The notes below the pieces were generated by a model. The model was not told the DNA's origin, searched no databases, and saw only the letters and a list, made by a program, of their open reading frames with translations. A stretch of 64,000 bases of DNA, taken from assembly GCA_965232595.1 (NCBI GenBank), contig OZ246983.1:4216001-4280000 (forward strand), given 5' to 3'. Origin of the DNA: SZUA-309 sp965232595 (GTDB taxonomy: Bacteria > Pseudomonadota > Gammaproteobacteria > Pseudomonadales > Azotimanducaceae). The position numbers and the translations under genes were made by a program. Within the stretch, counting starts at the first letter, position 1. Every line of letters starts with the position of its first letter. Positions 8,619 through 17,364 of the stretch are shown here, piece after piece.

Positions 8619-8723
8619 CGCTGCTCTCTCCCCTCCCCCCAGAATTGAGCAGCGTCCTGACCGGGTGATCCCGAGCAGGATACTGAGCCCGACCCGATTC
8701 CCCGAGAAGGTCGGGTTTTTTTT
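8619..8723 (+). ncRNA. candidate small RNA: three hairpins with C-rich loop and intrinsic terminator
   Basis: A ~105-base plus-strand element in the gap between two minus-strand genes. Hairpin 1: CGCTGCTC (8619-8626) pairs with GAGCAGCG (8647-8654), and its 20-base loop carries CTCCCCTCCCCCC. Hairpin 2 (8655-8680): TCCTG and CGGG pair with CCCG and CAGGA around a TGAT loop, with a 2x2 internal loop. Hairpin 3 (8688-8715): CCCGACC/GGTCGGG followed by eight Ts. The T-run fits only plus-strand transcription, yet no plus-strand gene lies upstream. The C-rich exposed loop is complementary to Shine-Dalgarno sequences, as in Xanthomonas sX13 or Pseudomonas ErsA. Transcription is inferred, not shown. 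Confidence 0.6.
8688..8723 (+). terminator. Rho-independent terminator
   Basis: A 7-bp GC stem (CCCGACC / GGTCGGG) with a 13-base loop is followed at once by TTTTTTTT at 8716-8723. It is the clearest intrinsic terminator I recognised in the window, and it is oriented to end a plus-strand transcript arising in the moaA-AKR gap. Confidence 0.8.
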
Positions 8724-8777
8724 ACCCGGGATCTGGCCGCAGGCAGAGCAACGCAGCTCAGAATCGGGCACGCTCGT

Positions 8778-9779
8778 TCAATGCCGCATTATCTTGCGCT
8801 TCAGGCTTCTGAGCTTCCTTTTCCAGAAGGGTCCCTCCCATGATTCGTGGAGCTGGACCCCCTCAACGAGTCTCCGTGCCTCCAGGACCAGTTGGTCCGG
8901 CACAGCCGAAAAACGGAGCTGCTCATCGAGCTGTGGAATGGATGAAGCGCCCACGACGACGCTGCGGATGCCCGGCAGTTCTGTCAGCCACGCCAGCGCT
9001 ACGGCGCTCGTCGTGAATTCCGTTTCTTCAACGAGCTCCGTGAGGCTGGCGAGCGCTTGCTGCAGTGTGGGCTCCGGCTCGCTGTGCGCGCCGCGTGCCA
9101 GCCTGCCTTCTGCCAGAGGCGAGTATGCCAGCGTGCTGATCCCACGCTCTGAGCACCAGTCAACGATGCCGCCGGGTGCCAGTGGTGCCCGCTGCAACAG
9201 GTTGAGTCGGATCTGGTTCGCAACGAGTGGGATGGAACCCAGTGCCTGGTGCGCCTCCTGCACTTCATCCAAGGTGAAATTCGAGACGCCAATCTCTCTG
9301 ACTTTGCCGTCGTCCCTCAGCTCCCTGAGGGCATGCATGGTGTCGGCGATGGGCGTCTCATGGTCTCTGAAGTGAACATAGACAAGTTCCAGCTGTTGCC
9401 GACCAAGTCGAGCCAGGCTGTCCTCAACATCCCTCTGAATTGCGGCAGGGCTGGAATCGCGACGGACGGTCCTCTTGTCTCCCGCTGATGTGGTGGTCTC
9501 GAAGTGTATGGGGCCACGGCTCCCGGAACGCCAACTGAGGCCAACTTTGCTATGGACCTGGAAAGACGCACCGTCCTCCTCATGACTTAGCACCTCGCCC
9601 AGCAGCGTCTCAGCGTGTCCGAAGTCGTACAGCGGCGCGGTGTCGAATGCACAGACCCCGCGGGCTATCGCGTGCCGGAGAAGGTCTCTTCGCAGATCAG
9701 TATTGGTGGCCCCACGCGCCATGGTCCCGAACACCAGCGGCGGGAAACCAGGATCTGTTGAGTGGAGAGTGCCTGCCAC
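8778..9779 (-). CDS. aldo/keto reductase
   Basis: An NAD(P)H-dependent oxidoreductase of the AKR TIM-barrel family, 333 residues. The catalytic tetrad can be placed: Asp and Tyr in FDTAPLYDFGHAE, Lys in HSKVGLSWR, and His in LVYVHFRDHE; then VREIGVSNFT, the LAYSPLAEGRLARG loop, and VVVGASSIPQL near the cofactor phosphate site. The insert with TTTSAGDKRTVRRDSSPAAIQRDVE resembles the L-fucose/D-threo-aldose dehydrogenase-like AKR branch, but the substrate cannot be told from sequence. The C-terminus is strongly basic (KRKLRSLKRKIMRH). It stands alone, with no clear operon partner. Confidence 0.88.
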   Translation of the reverse strand: MAGTLHSTDPGFPPLVFGTMARGATNTDLRRDLLRHAIARGVCAFDTAPLYDFGHAETLLGEVLSHEEDGASFQVHSKVGLSWRSGSRGPIHFETTTSAGDKRTVRRDSSPAAIQRDVEDSLARLGRQQLELVYVHFRDHETPIADTMHALRELRDDGKVREIGVSNFTLDEVQEAHQALGSIPLVANQIRLNLLQRAPLAPGGIVDWCSERGISTLAYSPLAEGRLARGAHSEPEPTLQQALASLTELVEETEFTTSAVALAWLTELPGIRSVVVGASSIPQLDEQLRFSAVPDQLVLEARRLVEGVQLHESWEGPFWKRKLRSLKRKIMRH

Positions 9780-9817
9780 CTCGGCCGAAGGATTTCCTGG
9801 TTGGCAGACGGTTCGGC

Positions 9818-10003
9818 TTATCGGTTCGTGCGCTGGTCGCCGACGCAGCGAAGCACGACCTTCAAAGGCATTTCAGATTCGGTTCGCTTGGCGTCCACGG
9901 TTTTCACCTTGACGGTGCCGGAGTTCCAGTCGTTGCCTGCGAGTACCAGGTAGTTGGTCCCTTCCCGGTTGAAGATGCGCCCCTCGAGTTGCTTGTTAGC
10001 CAT
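9818..10003 (-). CDS. hypothetical 61-residue protein
   Basis: A small, probably beta-rich protein, starting MANKQLEGRIFNREGTNYLV and ending CVGDQRTNR. I chose the ATG at 10003 because AAGGGAAGA precedes it at good spacing; a longer frame back to 10267 would run into murF and has no similar support. The alternation of hydrophobic and polar residues (RIFNREGTNYLVLAG, GTVKVKTVDAK) suggests a small barrel. I do not recognise a family. It follows murF on the same strand after 119 bp. Confidence 0.6.
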   Translation of the reverse strand: MANKQLEGRIFNREGTNYLVLAGNDWNSGTVKVKTVDAKRTESEMPLKVVLRCVGDQRTNR

Positions 10004-10122
10004 GTCTTCCCTTCTGACAGTCCTGCAGATGACGTTAAACAGGGCTCTGGGGGCCCCTCCTGACGCCATTTTCAGCCATCGGGCAGCCCGTCGGACACGG
10101 GTGGAGACGCATCCGTTTGTAA

Positions 10123-11469
10123 TCAGGACGTGAGCCGGGCGATGAGGTTGGCCGTAAAGCCGTTTGCCCAGAACACCCGGTTCGAGCCTTTGATCAGAAG
10201 GGAATCCCCGGGCTTCAGCGAATTCATCAGCGTGTTCTGGAACTCTGAGTCGGCGGCGGCATGCCAATGCGCTTCGCCATCGAGTTTTGCAGCCAACGGG
10301 CGCATGCCTTCGCCAACCAGATGGATCTCATCCAGCTCCGCGCACAGGGGCGCCAGGCCGGCGTGGGCATCGCGCGAGGCCGCTCCCAGCTCCAGCATCT
10401 CGCCGAGCACGGCAACCCGTCGTCCTGATTCCGTACCGAAGGAGCGGAGGGACGCCGCCATGCTGGCGGGATTGGCGTTGTAGCTGTCGTCGATCACCGT
10501 GATGCCGCCGACTTCGGTACGATTGCCCCGGCCGCCCGGTACCAGCGAATCGGGCAGGTTGAGGGCTTGCTCCAGCGGCAGCGCCAACGCCTTGCACACG
10601 CCCAGCACGGCAGCGAGCGACAGGGCACGATGTTCCCCGCCGCCCGGAATCCTGGCCGTGAGCGTGCTATTGCCGATCTGGTACTGCGCTTGGTTGCCAG
10701 CCAGGGCCAGAAGCCTGACATCCGCGCCCTCGCCCTGCCCGAAGGTCAGGCTGCGAATGTTCGCCGGCAGGCCATCAAGCGGGACCTGATCCTCAACCAC
10801 CAACGTAGAACCAGACCTTAACCCATTGACTATGCTCAGTTTTTCCAGCCGAAGCGCGTCCCAGCTCGAGAAGTTCTCGATGTGCGCCTGATGCACGTTG
10901 AGCAGCACGCTGAGCGTCGGCGCAACCAGTTCGGACAGCGGGCCGATTTCACCCGAGTGGTTCGTGCCCACCTCGAATACCGCCGCAGGTGCCTCCGCTG
11001 GCGTCCGGGCGAGGGACAGCGGTACCCCGAGGTGGTTGTTCAGGCTCCCTTCCGTCGCAAAGGCGCCGAGTGCTGCAGCGAGGAAGGTCTTGGCGGTGGT
11101 TTTACCGCTGCTGCCCGTGATGGCCACGACCGGGCAATCCAGGCGGGCGCGCCCTGCCCGCCCCAGATCCCAAAGACCGTCCAGGGTGTCGGTGACCTTC
11201 AGCGTAGGGCAATCCCGCACCACATCGTCGTGAACGAGCACACCCGCCGCACCCGCCTCGATTGCTGCCGGGATGAAGTCGTGGCCGTCCCGATCCGATC
11301 GTTGGCTGGCATTGAACCGAGGGCCCGGATCGCCGGTCAGAGCTATGAAGAGATCGCCGGGCTGAGTGCGCCGGGAGTCGATGCTGATGCCGGTAATGTC
11401 CGGCCCATCTACCGGGTCCAGGCCCACCGCCTCGCAGAGTTCAGGCCAGCGCCAGAGTGCCGTGCTCAT
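10123..11469 (-). CDS. murF: UDP-N-acetylmuramoyl-tripeptide--D-alanyl-D-alanine ligase
   Basis: MurF adds D-Ala-D-Ala to the UDP-MurNAc-tripeptide, the last cytosolic step of the peptidoglycan monomer. Domain order is normal in 448 residues: an N-terminal UDP-binding domain (SIDSRRTQPGDLFIALTG), the central ATPase domain with P-loop VVAITGSSGKTTAKTFLAAAL, EVGTNHSGEI and NVHQAHIENF, then the C-terminal ligase domain with VIDDSYNANPASMAASLRSF. Most gammaproteobacteria carry murF inside the dcw cell-division cluster with murE and mraY; here it stands alone between a small hypothetical gene and the divergent sppA, so it is either relocated or a second copy. Confidence 0.93.
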   Translation of the reverse strand: MSTALWRWPELCEAVGLDPVDGPDITGISIDSRRTQPGDLFIALTGDPGPRFNASQRSDRDGHDFIPAAIEAGAAGVLVHDDVVRDCPTLKVTDTLDGLWDLGRAGRARLDCPVVAITGSSGKTTAKTFLAAALGAFATEGSLNNHLGVPLSLARTPAEAPAAVFEVGTNHSGEIGPLSELVAPTLSVLLNVHQAHIENFSSWDALRLEKLSIVNGLRSGSTLVVEDQVPLDGLPANIRSLTFGQGEGADVRLLALAGNQAQYQIGNSTLTARIPGGGEHRALSLAAVLGVCKALALPLEQALNLPDSLVPGGRGNRTEVGGITVIDDSYNANPASMAASLRSFGTESGRRVAVLGEMLELGAASRDAHAGLAPLCAELDEIHLVGEGMRPLAAKLDGEAHWHAAADSEFQNTLMNSLKPGDSLLIKGSNRVFWANGFTANLIARLTS

Positions 11470-11540
11470 GACTGGCTCGCCCTGATTGCAGCGAGGACGA
11501 GACTGTGCAGCGGCACCACCCGATCGTGCGGGTGCCGGGT

Positions 11541-11546
11541 TATAGT
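11541..11546 (+). promoter_or_regulatory. possible -10 element upstream of sppA
   Basis: TATAGT followed by CGCCGTT, inside a longer string shared with the ftsK/PA4642-like gap (GGGTTAT, two bases, TCGCCGTT). No good -35 was found. The 5' leader to sppA would be about 95 bases. Confidence 0.3.
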
Positions 11547-11647
11547 CGCCGTTGCCCGGCGCTGTCCGGATTCACTGAGTCTGCATTCAATGAACAACTG
11601 CATGGGCGGGCACTTTACACGGGAAGTACGGAGTTAAGGTAGCAAGC

Positions 11648-13474
11648 ATGACCGATACCACCGCAAAACGCGGAGCCAGAGGATTCTTCAGCCGTTTGGG
11701 TGGCGGAGTTACGCGCCTGCGGAACTTTACGCTGAACGCCATCTTTCTGCTGTTCCTGCTGATTCTGATCGCTGCGCTGTTCGCCGATGACACGCCCGTT
11801 GTGCCTGAGGACTCGGCGTTGCTGGTAAATCCCCGCGGGTTCCTGGTCGATCAGCGCAGTCAGGTGGATCCGCTGGCAGAGTTTCTCTCCCCGGACTCGC
11901 CGGGCGAGGTCGAGCTGCAGGAGATTACCGGCGCACTCGAACGGGCTGCCACCGATGACCGCATTCGCCTGGCGGTGCTGGATCTGGATGAGCTCCTCGG
12001 CATGAGCGCCGGTCAGGCCAAGGTGATTGGCGATGCGGTGCGAGCCTTCCAGGCAGAAGGAAAGCAGGTGGTCGCCTACGGCTCGGGCTTCGGCCAGTCA
12101 CAGTACCTGCTGGCGAGTTATGCCGACGCCCTATATATGCACCCCATGGGCCAGCTGATCCTCCCTGGCTACGGTGGAAATCAGATATATTTCAAGGAGT
12201 TGCTTGATAAACTGAATGTCAGTATTCACGTCTTTCAGGCCGGCCGGTATAAGGAGTTCGTCGAGCCGTACTCACGCACCGACATGTCCGACGAAGCCCG
12301 GCAGGCCAATCAGGAGCTGGTGGACGAGCTCTGGGCGGCCTATCGGACCCAGCTGATCGAGAACCGGAACCTGGATGCTCCCCTGCTCGACCGCTTCACT
12401 CACTCCCTGCCGGAGCAGCTGGAGGCCATGGGTGATCTGGCGACCGTGGCCCTGGAACACCACCTGGTGGACGAGCTGCTGAATCTGGATGAGGTCCGGG
12501 CCCGGGTTGCCAATGAGGTGGGCTACGCCACCGACGGCGAGTTCCTCCGCATCGGCTACGACGACTACCTGCGGGCGAACCCAACGCCAGCCCGGTCAGG
12601 CCGGGCGATTGCCGTGATCACCGCGGAAGGGCCGATCATGATGGGGCGGCAGACCCAGGGCGTGATTGCTGCCGATACCATATCCAAACTCATCCGACGG
12701 GCTCGGGAAGACGATGACGTGGCAGCGCTGGTGCTTCGTGTGAACAGTCCTGGCGGCAGCTCGTTCGCCTCGGAGATCATCCGGCAGGAGCTCGAGCTTC
12801 TGCAGCTGACCGGCAAGCCCGTAGTGGCATCCATGGGCAACGTGGCAGCGTCGGGCGGCTACTGGATCTCCGCAACCGCTGATCAGATTTACGCCCGTCC
12901 CACCAGCATCACCGGGTCCATCGGCGTGTTCGGCATCGTGCCCACGTTCGAGCGGGCCCTCGATCAGATCGGCGTGCATACGGACGGCATCAGTACCACG
13001 CCGCTGTCCCGTGCATTCGACCCGTTCTCCGGGCTCTCTGAGGAGATGAGCCGAATCCTGCAGCTGAGCACCGAGGAGACCTACGAGCAGTTCGTCAATC
13101 TGGTGGCGCGCGGCCGGGACATGTCGCCTGATGTGGTCGACGGGGTGGCTCAGGGGCGAGTCTGGACCGGGACCACCGCTCAGGCGCTGGGACTGGTGGA
13201 CGAGCTGGGCACGCTGGAAGACGCGGTCAGCAGCGCCGCAGAGCTGGCCGGTCTCACCGACTATCGGACCAAGCGGATCCGGCCGGATCTGAGCCCGAGA
13301 GAGATACTGCTGGGTTCGCTGGGTGGCATCGAGAGTGAGTGGCTGCCGCTCGGCCGCAGCAGCATCGCGCAAGTGCTTGCGGAAGCGGAGCAGTTCCTGG
13401 AGATGCTGAATGATCCGGCCGACAGCTACGCGATCTGCGAGATCTGCCTGGGGCCCTCGGGACTGGTTCGTTAA
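11648..13474 (+). CDS. sppA: signal peptide peptidase SppA, 67K type
   Basis: A membrane-anchored Ser/Lys protease that digests cleaved signal peptides in the periplasm. The 608-residue protein is the long tandem-domain form: one N-terminal membrane segment (about residues 29-46), an N-domain supplying the catalytic Lys (QAGRYKEFVEPYS, Lys202), and a C-domain with the nucleophile (AASGGYW, Ser402), equivalent to Lys209/Ser409 of E. coli. The fold-typical VNSPGGSSFASEIIRQEL segment precedes the nucleophile, and TSITGSIGVFG follows. The ATG has TAAGG upstream. It is divergent from murF and ends at a hairpin facing the YkvA-like gene. Confidence 0.95.
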   Translation: MTDTTAKRGARGFFSRLGGGVTRLRNFTLNAIFLLFLLILIAALFADDTPVVPEDSALLVNPRGFLVDQRSQVDPLAEFLSPDSPGEVELQEITGALERAATDDRIRLAVLDLDELLGMSAGQAKVIGDAVRAFQAEGKQVVAYGSGFGQSQYLLASYADALYMHPMGQLILPGYGGNQIYFKELLDKLNVSIHVFQAGRYKEFVEPYSRTDMSDEARQANQELVDELWAAYRTQLIENRNLDAPLLDRFTHSLPEQLEAMGDLATVALEHHLVDELLNLDEVRARVANEVGYATDGEFLRIGYDDYLRANPTPARSGRAIAVITAEGPIMMGRQTQGVIAADTISKLIRRAREDDDVAALVLRVNSPGGSSFASEIIRQELELLQLTGKPVVASMGNVAASGGYWISATADQIYARPTSITGSIGVFGIVPTFERALDQIGVHTDGISTTPLSRAFDPFSGLSEEMSRILQLSTEETYEQFVNLVARGRDMSPDVVDGVAQGRVWTGTTAQALGLVDELGTLEDAVSSAAELAGLTDYRTKRIRPDLSPREILLGSLGGIESEWLPLGRSSIAQVLAEAEQFLEMLNDPADSYAICEICLGPSGLVR

Positions 13475-13483
13475 GTAGTTTCA

Positions 13484-13504
13484 GGCCGCGCAGAACGCGC
13501 GGCC
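13484..13504. terminator. hairpin between convergent sppA and YkvA-like gene
   Basis: An 8-bp perfect stem (GGCCGCGC, loop AGAAC, GCGCGGCC) lies 10 bases after the sppA stop. It can be extended by CAG/CTG with one bulge. No T-run. Confidence 0.45.
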
Positions 13505-13526
13505 CTGAGGAGCAGAATGGGTCCGG

Positions 13527-14078
13527 TTAGAACAGGCGAACGCGCGTGCGGCCGCTCGGCCCTCTCATGCTCGCGCGACGGCGACGCATGCGGCCATGCA
13601 GGGCCTTGCGCTTCGACTCCAGGAACTCTTCCCGGCTGACGTTTTTGCCTTTGAGCGATCTGGCTTCTTTCCGGTACCGGCAGAAGTCGTTGTAGGCGTC
13701 GATCTCAGGCCGCAGCTCAGCGGTGAGCAGCTCGATCATGATGGCGTCGTCGATGAAGCCGAGCACCGGGATGCTGTCCGGAATCATGTCCTGCGGATCG
13801 GCGAAGTAGGCGAGCGCGGAGAGCACGTTTTTACGCTCTTTGTCGGCCAGCGCCCAGTCTTCGTCCTTCACCATGTCGATCAGGGCGGTCAGCTTGGCCA
13901 CGCGAACGGCCACGAACATCGGCACCTTGGCCGACTTGATCTCTTCCACCATCTTCTCGGCGCTGGAGATCACCTTGTCGTCGCTGAGTTTGGCCGCTGC
14001 AGTCTGCGCCTGCTTCATGTTCGCGCGGAAATAGCGCAGGTCTTTGTCATCCAGATCAAAAGTCACCCTGAATGGCAT
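13527..14078 (-). CDS. YkvA/DUF1232 domain protein
   Basis: A 183-residue protein whose centre matches DUF1232 (YkvA): LSALAYFADPQDMIPDSIPVLGFIDDAIMIELL at about residues 88-120, with the family's PxDxIPD and GxxDD spacing. The N-terminal part is a charged helical segment; the C-terminus is very basic with RMRRRRASMRGPSGRTRVRLF, which may bind nucleic acid or phospholipid. A strong RBS (GGAGGGGG) precedes the ATG. The family's function is unknown; in some relatives the motif helices are membrane-embedded, but here they are only moderately hydrophobic. Confidence 0.8.
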   Translation of the reverse strand: MPFRVTFDLDDKDLRYFRANMKQAQTAAAKLSDDKVISSAEKMVEEIKSAKVPMFVAVRVAKLTALIDMVKDEDWALADKERKNVLSALAYFADPQDMIPDSIPVLGFIDDAIMIELLTAELRPEIDAYNDFCRYRKEARSLKGKNVSREEFLESKRKALHGRMRRRRASMRGPSGRTRVRLF

Positions 14079-14149
14079 GACACCCCCTCCGTAAGAGTCG
14101 TTATTGGTTTGGAGTCGGACTATACCGAATCATAGTGGCCGAATCCGCG

Positions 14150-15835
14150 TTAATTTGCCTCGCGCTCCGCTTCGGAAGCCTTCATTTTCTGCCAGTACTC
14201 CGCGGTGAGCGACTTCATCTCTTTGCGCATCAGCATGATGCCGAGCAGGTTGGGAATGGTCATGAGCGCCAGCGTGACCGCAGAGATCAACCAGATCAGA
14301 GAGGTGTCCGCGATCGTCGCGGAAAAGAAGCCGAGCACGTAGACCACCCGGTAGATCCGCACCCATTTCAGCCCGAACAGATAGGTGACGGCTCTGTCCC
14401 CGTAGTAGGACCAGGCCAGCGCGGTTGAAAACGCGAACAGCACCAGGCCCACGGTGACTGCGTACTGGCCGTAGGTGCCGAGAAAGCTCTGCTCGAAGGC
14501 TTTCGCTGTGAGCGGCACCGAGTGCAGCAGCGACCTGCCGGAGAAGGTCAACGCGTCGTCCACCGCCGCCCCCTCTTGGAAGCTGATCTCGCCGGTGAAC
14601 GCCTGGCCGTCTCGGACCACGCGCACGTCTTCGGCGATCGAGCGGTTGTGAATCACCGTGTAGGGACCCGCTGCAAGCAGTCCGTCTACCACCGCCACCG
14701 GGCCGCTGTAAGGCTTCACCGGATCGTCCGCCGGCGGGACGATGTCCATATGGGCAAACAGCTGCGAGACGTGCTCGGGATTCTGCTCGGTGTAGTTGCC
14801 AGCCAGCACCTCCATGTCGAAGGGTGTGAACTCGGTTTCGAACTTCTGGGTCCAGACGCCTGAAGAAAGGATGACCAGGCCCGTGAGCGTGCAGATCAGC
14901 AGCGTGTCGATGAAGGGTTCGAGAATGGAGACCATGCCTTCGGAGACCGGCTCATCGGTCTTCGCAGACGCGTGCGCGATCGGTGCTGAGCCCTGCCCTG
15001 CTTCGTTCGAAAACAGTCCCCGGTTCACCCCGCGGTTGAAAGCGTAGGCAAAGGTGGCGCCCAGGAAGCCGCCCGAGGCCGCCGAGCCGGTGAAGGCGTC
15101 AGCAAAGATTGCGGCAAACGACGGCAGGATCTGGTCGGCATTGCTGAATGCAACAGCCAGAGCGCCGAGGGCGTAGAGGATGCCCATGAACGGCACGATG
15201 CTGGCCGCAACTATGGCGATCCGGCGGATGCCGCCGATGATCACCGCGCCGAGCAGAACCGACAGCACCAGGCCGGAGGTCCAGGTTGGGATGCCGAAAG
15301 AGGCCTCGAGGCCGGATGCCATGTTGTTGGATTGCGGCAGGTTGCCGGAACCGAAAGAGCTGACCAGGAGAGCGACCGCAAAGAACACGGCCAGCCACTT
15401 CATGTTCAGGCCTCGCTCCATGTAGTACATGGGGCCACCGGCCATCCGTCCTTCGTCGTCTTTAACCCGGTACTTGTGCGAGACGGTGACCTCGACGAAC
15501 TTGGTGGTCATGCCGACGAAAGCTGTCATCCACATCCAGAACAGGGCCGCTGGGCCGCCGAGGAAGATGGCGAAGGCAACGCCGCCGATGTTGCCGGTAC
15601 CCACGGTGCCGGATAGCGCGGTGGAGAGCGCCTGGAAGTGAGAGGTGTCACCTGGCTCATCGGCAGCGGTGTGTTTGCCACGCAGCACGCTCCAGGCGTG
15701 CTTGAAGTAGCGGATCTGCGGGAAGCCAAGATACAGGGTAAAGAACACGCCGACGCCGAGGAGCAGCAGCGGAAAGTAGAGCGCGCTCCCGAGGTAACTG
15801 TCGAGGTTCTCGAAGAAGGACTCAATCAGCTGCAT
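14150..15835 (-). CDS. sodium:alanine (AGCS family) symporter with extra soluble insert
   Basis: An inner-membrane Na+/amino-acid symporter of the AGCS (DAACS) family. Family signatures are clear: TALSGTVGTGNIGGVAFAIFLGGPAALFWMWMTAFVGM, MAGGPMYYMERGL, NRGVNRGLFSNEAGQGSAPIAHASAKTDEPV, and SYYGDRAVTYLFG. About ten membrane segments are apparent. At 561 residues it is roughly 100 longer than typical members; the excess is a hydrophilic block at about residues 345-445, between the VILSSGVW helix and the QYAVTVGLVLFAF helix. That insert probably forms an extra-membrane domain. It lies next to the alkaline phosphatase gene on the same strand. Confidence 0.9.
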   Translation of the reverse strand: MQLIESFFENLDSYLGSALYFPLLLLGVGVFFTLYLGFPQIRYFKHAWSVLRGKHTAADEPGDTSHFQALSTALSGTVGTGNIGGVAFAIFLGGPAALFWMWMTAFVGMTTKFVEVTVSHKYRVKDDEGRMAGGPMYYMERGLNMKWLAVFFAVALLVSSFGSGNLPQSNNMASGLEASFGIPTWTSGLVLSVLLGAVIIGGIRRIAIVAASIVPFMGILYALGALAVAFSNADQILPSFAAIFADAFTGSAASGGFLGATFAYAFNRGVNRGLFSNEAGQGSAPIAHASAKTDEPVSEGMVSILEPFIDTLLICTLTGLVILSSGVWTQKFETEFTPFDMEVLAGNYTEQNPEHVSQLFAHMDIVPPADDPVKPYSGPVAVVDGLLAAGPYTVIHNRSIAEDVRVVRDGQAFTGEISFQEGAAVDDALTFSGRSLLHSVPLTAKAFEQSFLGTYGQYAVTVGLVLFAFSTALAWSYYGDRAVTYLFGLKWVRIYRVVYVLGFFSATIADTSLIWLISAVTLALMTIPNLLGIMLMRKEMKSLTAEYWQKMKASEAEREAN

Positions 15836-15879
15836 AGTCCGTTTGCGCTCCTGTCAGTTTTTGTTCTTGTTATCGTTGG

Positions 15880-17322
15880 TCAGCCGTCCGGAAAGAGCGC
15901 GCCACGCAGCACGTGGTAGATCTCGTTCTGCTCGATCACCCCACGGAGTGTATCGGCATTGGGCCCGCGCGCATATGCTGCCACGTCCTCGCCGGCGTGG
16001 GTCTCCGAACCCATCGGCACGGCTGCGATCTGCAGAAAGTCCTTGGCTTGCGTATCGACGTCGCTGAGGTCGGGGACTTCTGCCCGGTAGCCCGGGCCGT
16101 TGGCGTAGCTGATGGTGGTGTAGGGCCGGCCGGCGGCGTCCTTGCTCATCTCGGCGATACCGGACTGAACTTTCCCCAGGATCGGATTGCCGCGCCGCGG
16201 GTAACCGCTGATCGTCATGGTGTGGCTGTGATCGGCGGTCACCAGGATCAGGGTGTCCGCTTCATCGGTCAGATCCATGGCCACCTGCACCGCATCAGCC
16301 ATGGCGATGGCATCGTGCAGCGAGCGGTAGGCGTTGCCGGCGTGATGGGCGTGATCGATGCGGCCACCTTCGACCATCAGAAAGTAGCCTTTGCCGGAGG
16401 CGGCAGAGGCTGTCTGCAGCCGCTCGATGGAGAAACGGGTCATCTCGGCGATGCTGGGCTCGCCGTCATCGGTGCTGTTGCGGTCGGCCTCGTACTGCAT
16501 GTGCGAAGGTTCGAACAGTCCCAGTACCTGCCCGCTACCCGACAGCGCCTTGAACTGTCCGGCGTTCCAGACGTATTGCCGGTCTGCAGCTGCAGCCGCC
16601 CACTCTTCGGCCAGGTTGCGTCCGTCGCCGCGCATGCCGGCGGGCTGATCGTACTCTGGATCGACGGCTCCGGCGGGCAGAAAGGCAGCGCGACCGCCAC
16701 CGAGGATCACCTCCATGCCGTTACCATGGTCGAACTCCACCATCTGCAGCGCCAGATCTTTGCATCCGGCCTCGGCAGCTTCTACCGGCAGTACCGCGTC
16801 CGCTTCCCAGCCCCGATTCGGCGTGTGGCCGTAGGTTGCGGCCGGGGTGGCGTGGGTGATGCGGGCGGTGGAGATGATGCCGGTTGGATGGCCCCTGTCC
16901 TCAGCATCCTCCAGCAGCGTCGGCAGCTCGTTTTCCAGCGCGGCTGCACAGTCGTTGAGGCTGACCGACGAGCGGATGCCGAACATGCCGATCCGCGTCT
17001 TCTCCCCTGTCATGATTGCGGACATGGTGCCGGCGCTGTCCGCCACCTGGCTGTCCGTGTTGTAGGTTTTCACCAGGGCTACGTTCGGGAAGGTTTCGAA
17101 CGGCAGCTCGTGCTCCTCACCCAGCTTGCCCGCCTGCTGGCCGGCAAGGATCCGGGCTGCGGTAACCGTGCTGATGCCCATGCCGTCGCCGAGAAACAGG
17201 ATGACGTTCTGCGGCCTGCTGGCCTCGTTGTTCTGGGCTTCGACGCCGGTACCGGCGCAACCGGCCAGCAGCAGCAGGCAGGCTGCGATCCGGGCGGTCT
17301 TGACGTGGAGAGCTGGGCTCAT
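15880..17322 (-). CDS. lipoprotein alkaline phosphatase
   Basis: A 480-residue alkaline phosphatase that releases phosphate from organic esters in the periplasm. The N-terminus is a lipoprotein signal with lipobox LLAGC (Cys22), so the enzyme should be membrane-tethered. Metal and catalytic motifs are those of the PhoA superfamily: ILFLGDGMG (zinc/magnesium Asp), DSAGTMSAIMTG with nucleophile Ser96 after Asp95, VEGGRIDHAHHAGN, and VTADHSHTMT. An ETHAGEDVAAYARGP segment near the end holds the last metal-binding His. Neighbours are the amino-acid symporter downstream and glutathione reductase upstream on the same strand. No Pho box was identified. Confidence 0.93.
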   Translation of the reverse strand: MSPALHVKTARIAACLLLLAGCAGTGVEAQNNEASRPQNVILFLGDGMGISTVTAARILAGQQAGKLGEEHELPFETFPNVALVKTYNTDSQVADSAGTMSAIMTGEKTRIGMFGIRSSVSLNDCAAALENELPTLLEDAEDRGHPTGIISTARITHATPAATYGHTPNRGWEADAVLPVEAAEAGCKDLALQMVEFDHGNGMEVILGGGRAAFLPAGAVDPEYDQPAGMRGDGRNLAEEWAAAAADRQYVWNAGQFKALSGSGQVLGLFEPSHMQYEADRNSTDDGEPSIAEMTRFSIERLQTASAASGKGYFLMVEGGRIDHAHHAGNAYRSLHDAIAMADAVQVAMDLTDEADTLILVTADHSHTMTISGYPRRGNPILGKVQSGIAEMSKDAAGRPYTTISYANGPGYRAEVPDLSDVDTQAKDFLQIAAVPMGSETHAGEDVAAYARGPNADTLRGVIEQNEIYHVLRGALFPDG

Positions 17323-17364
17323 CGTGATTCTCCTCTGCGTGAGCTGAAGCGATGGATGGCGGAG

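Noticed and set aside
8501..8777. Molybdenum cofactor riboswitch upstream of moaA
   Set aside because: The hairpins and T-run are oriented for plus-strand transcription, opposite to moaA, and I could not recognise the Moco RNA core on the minus strand.
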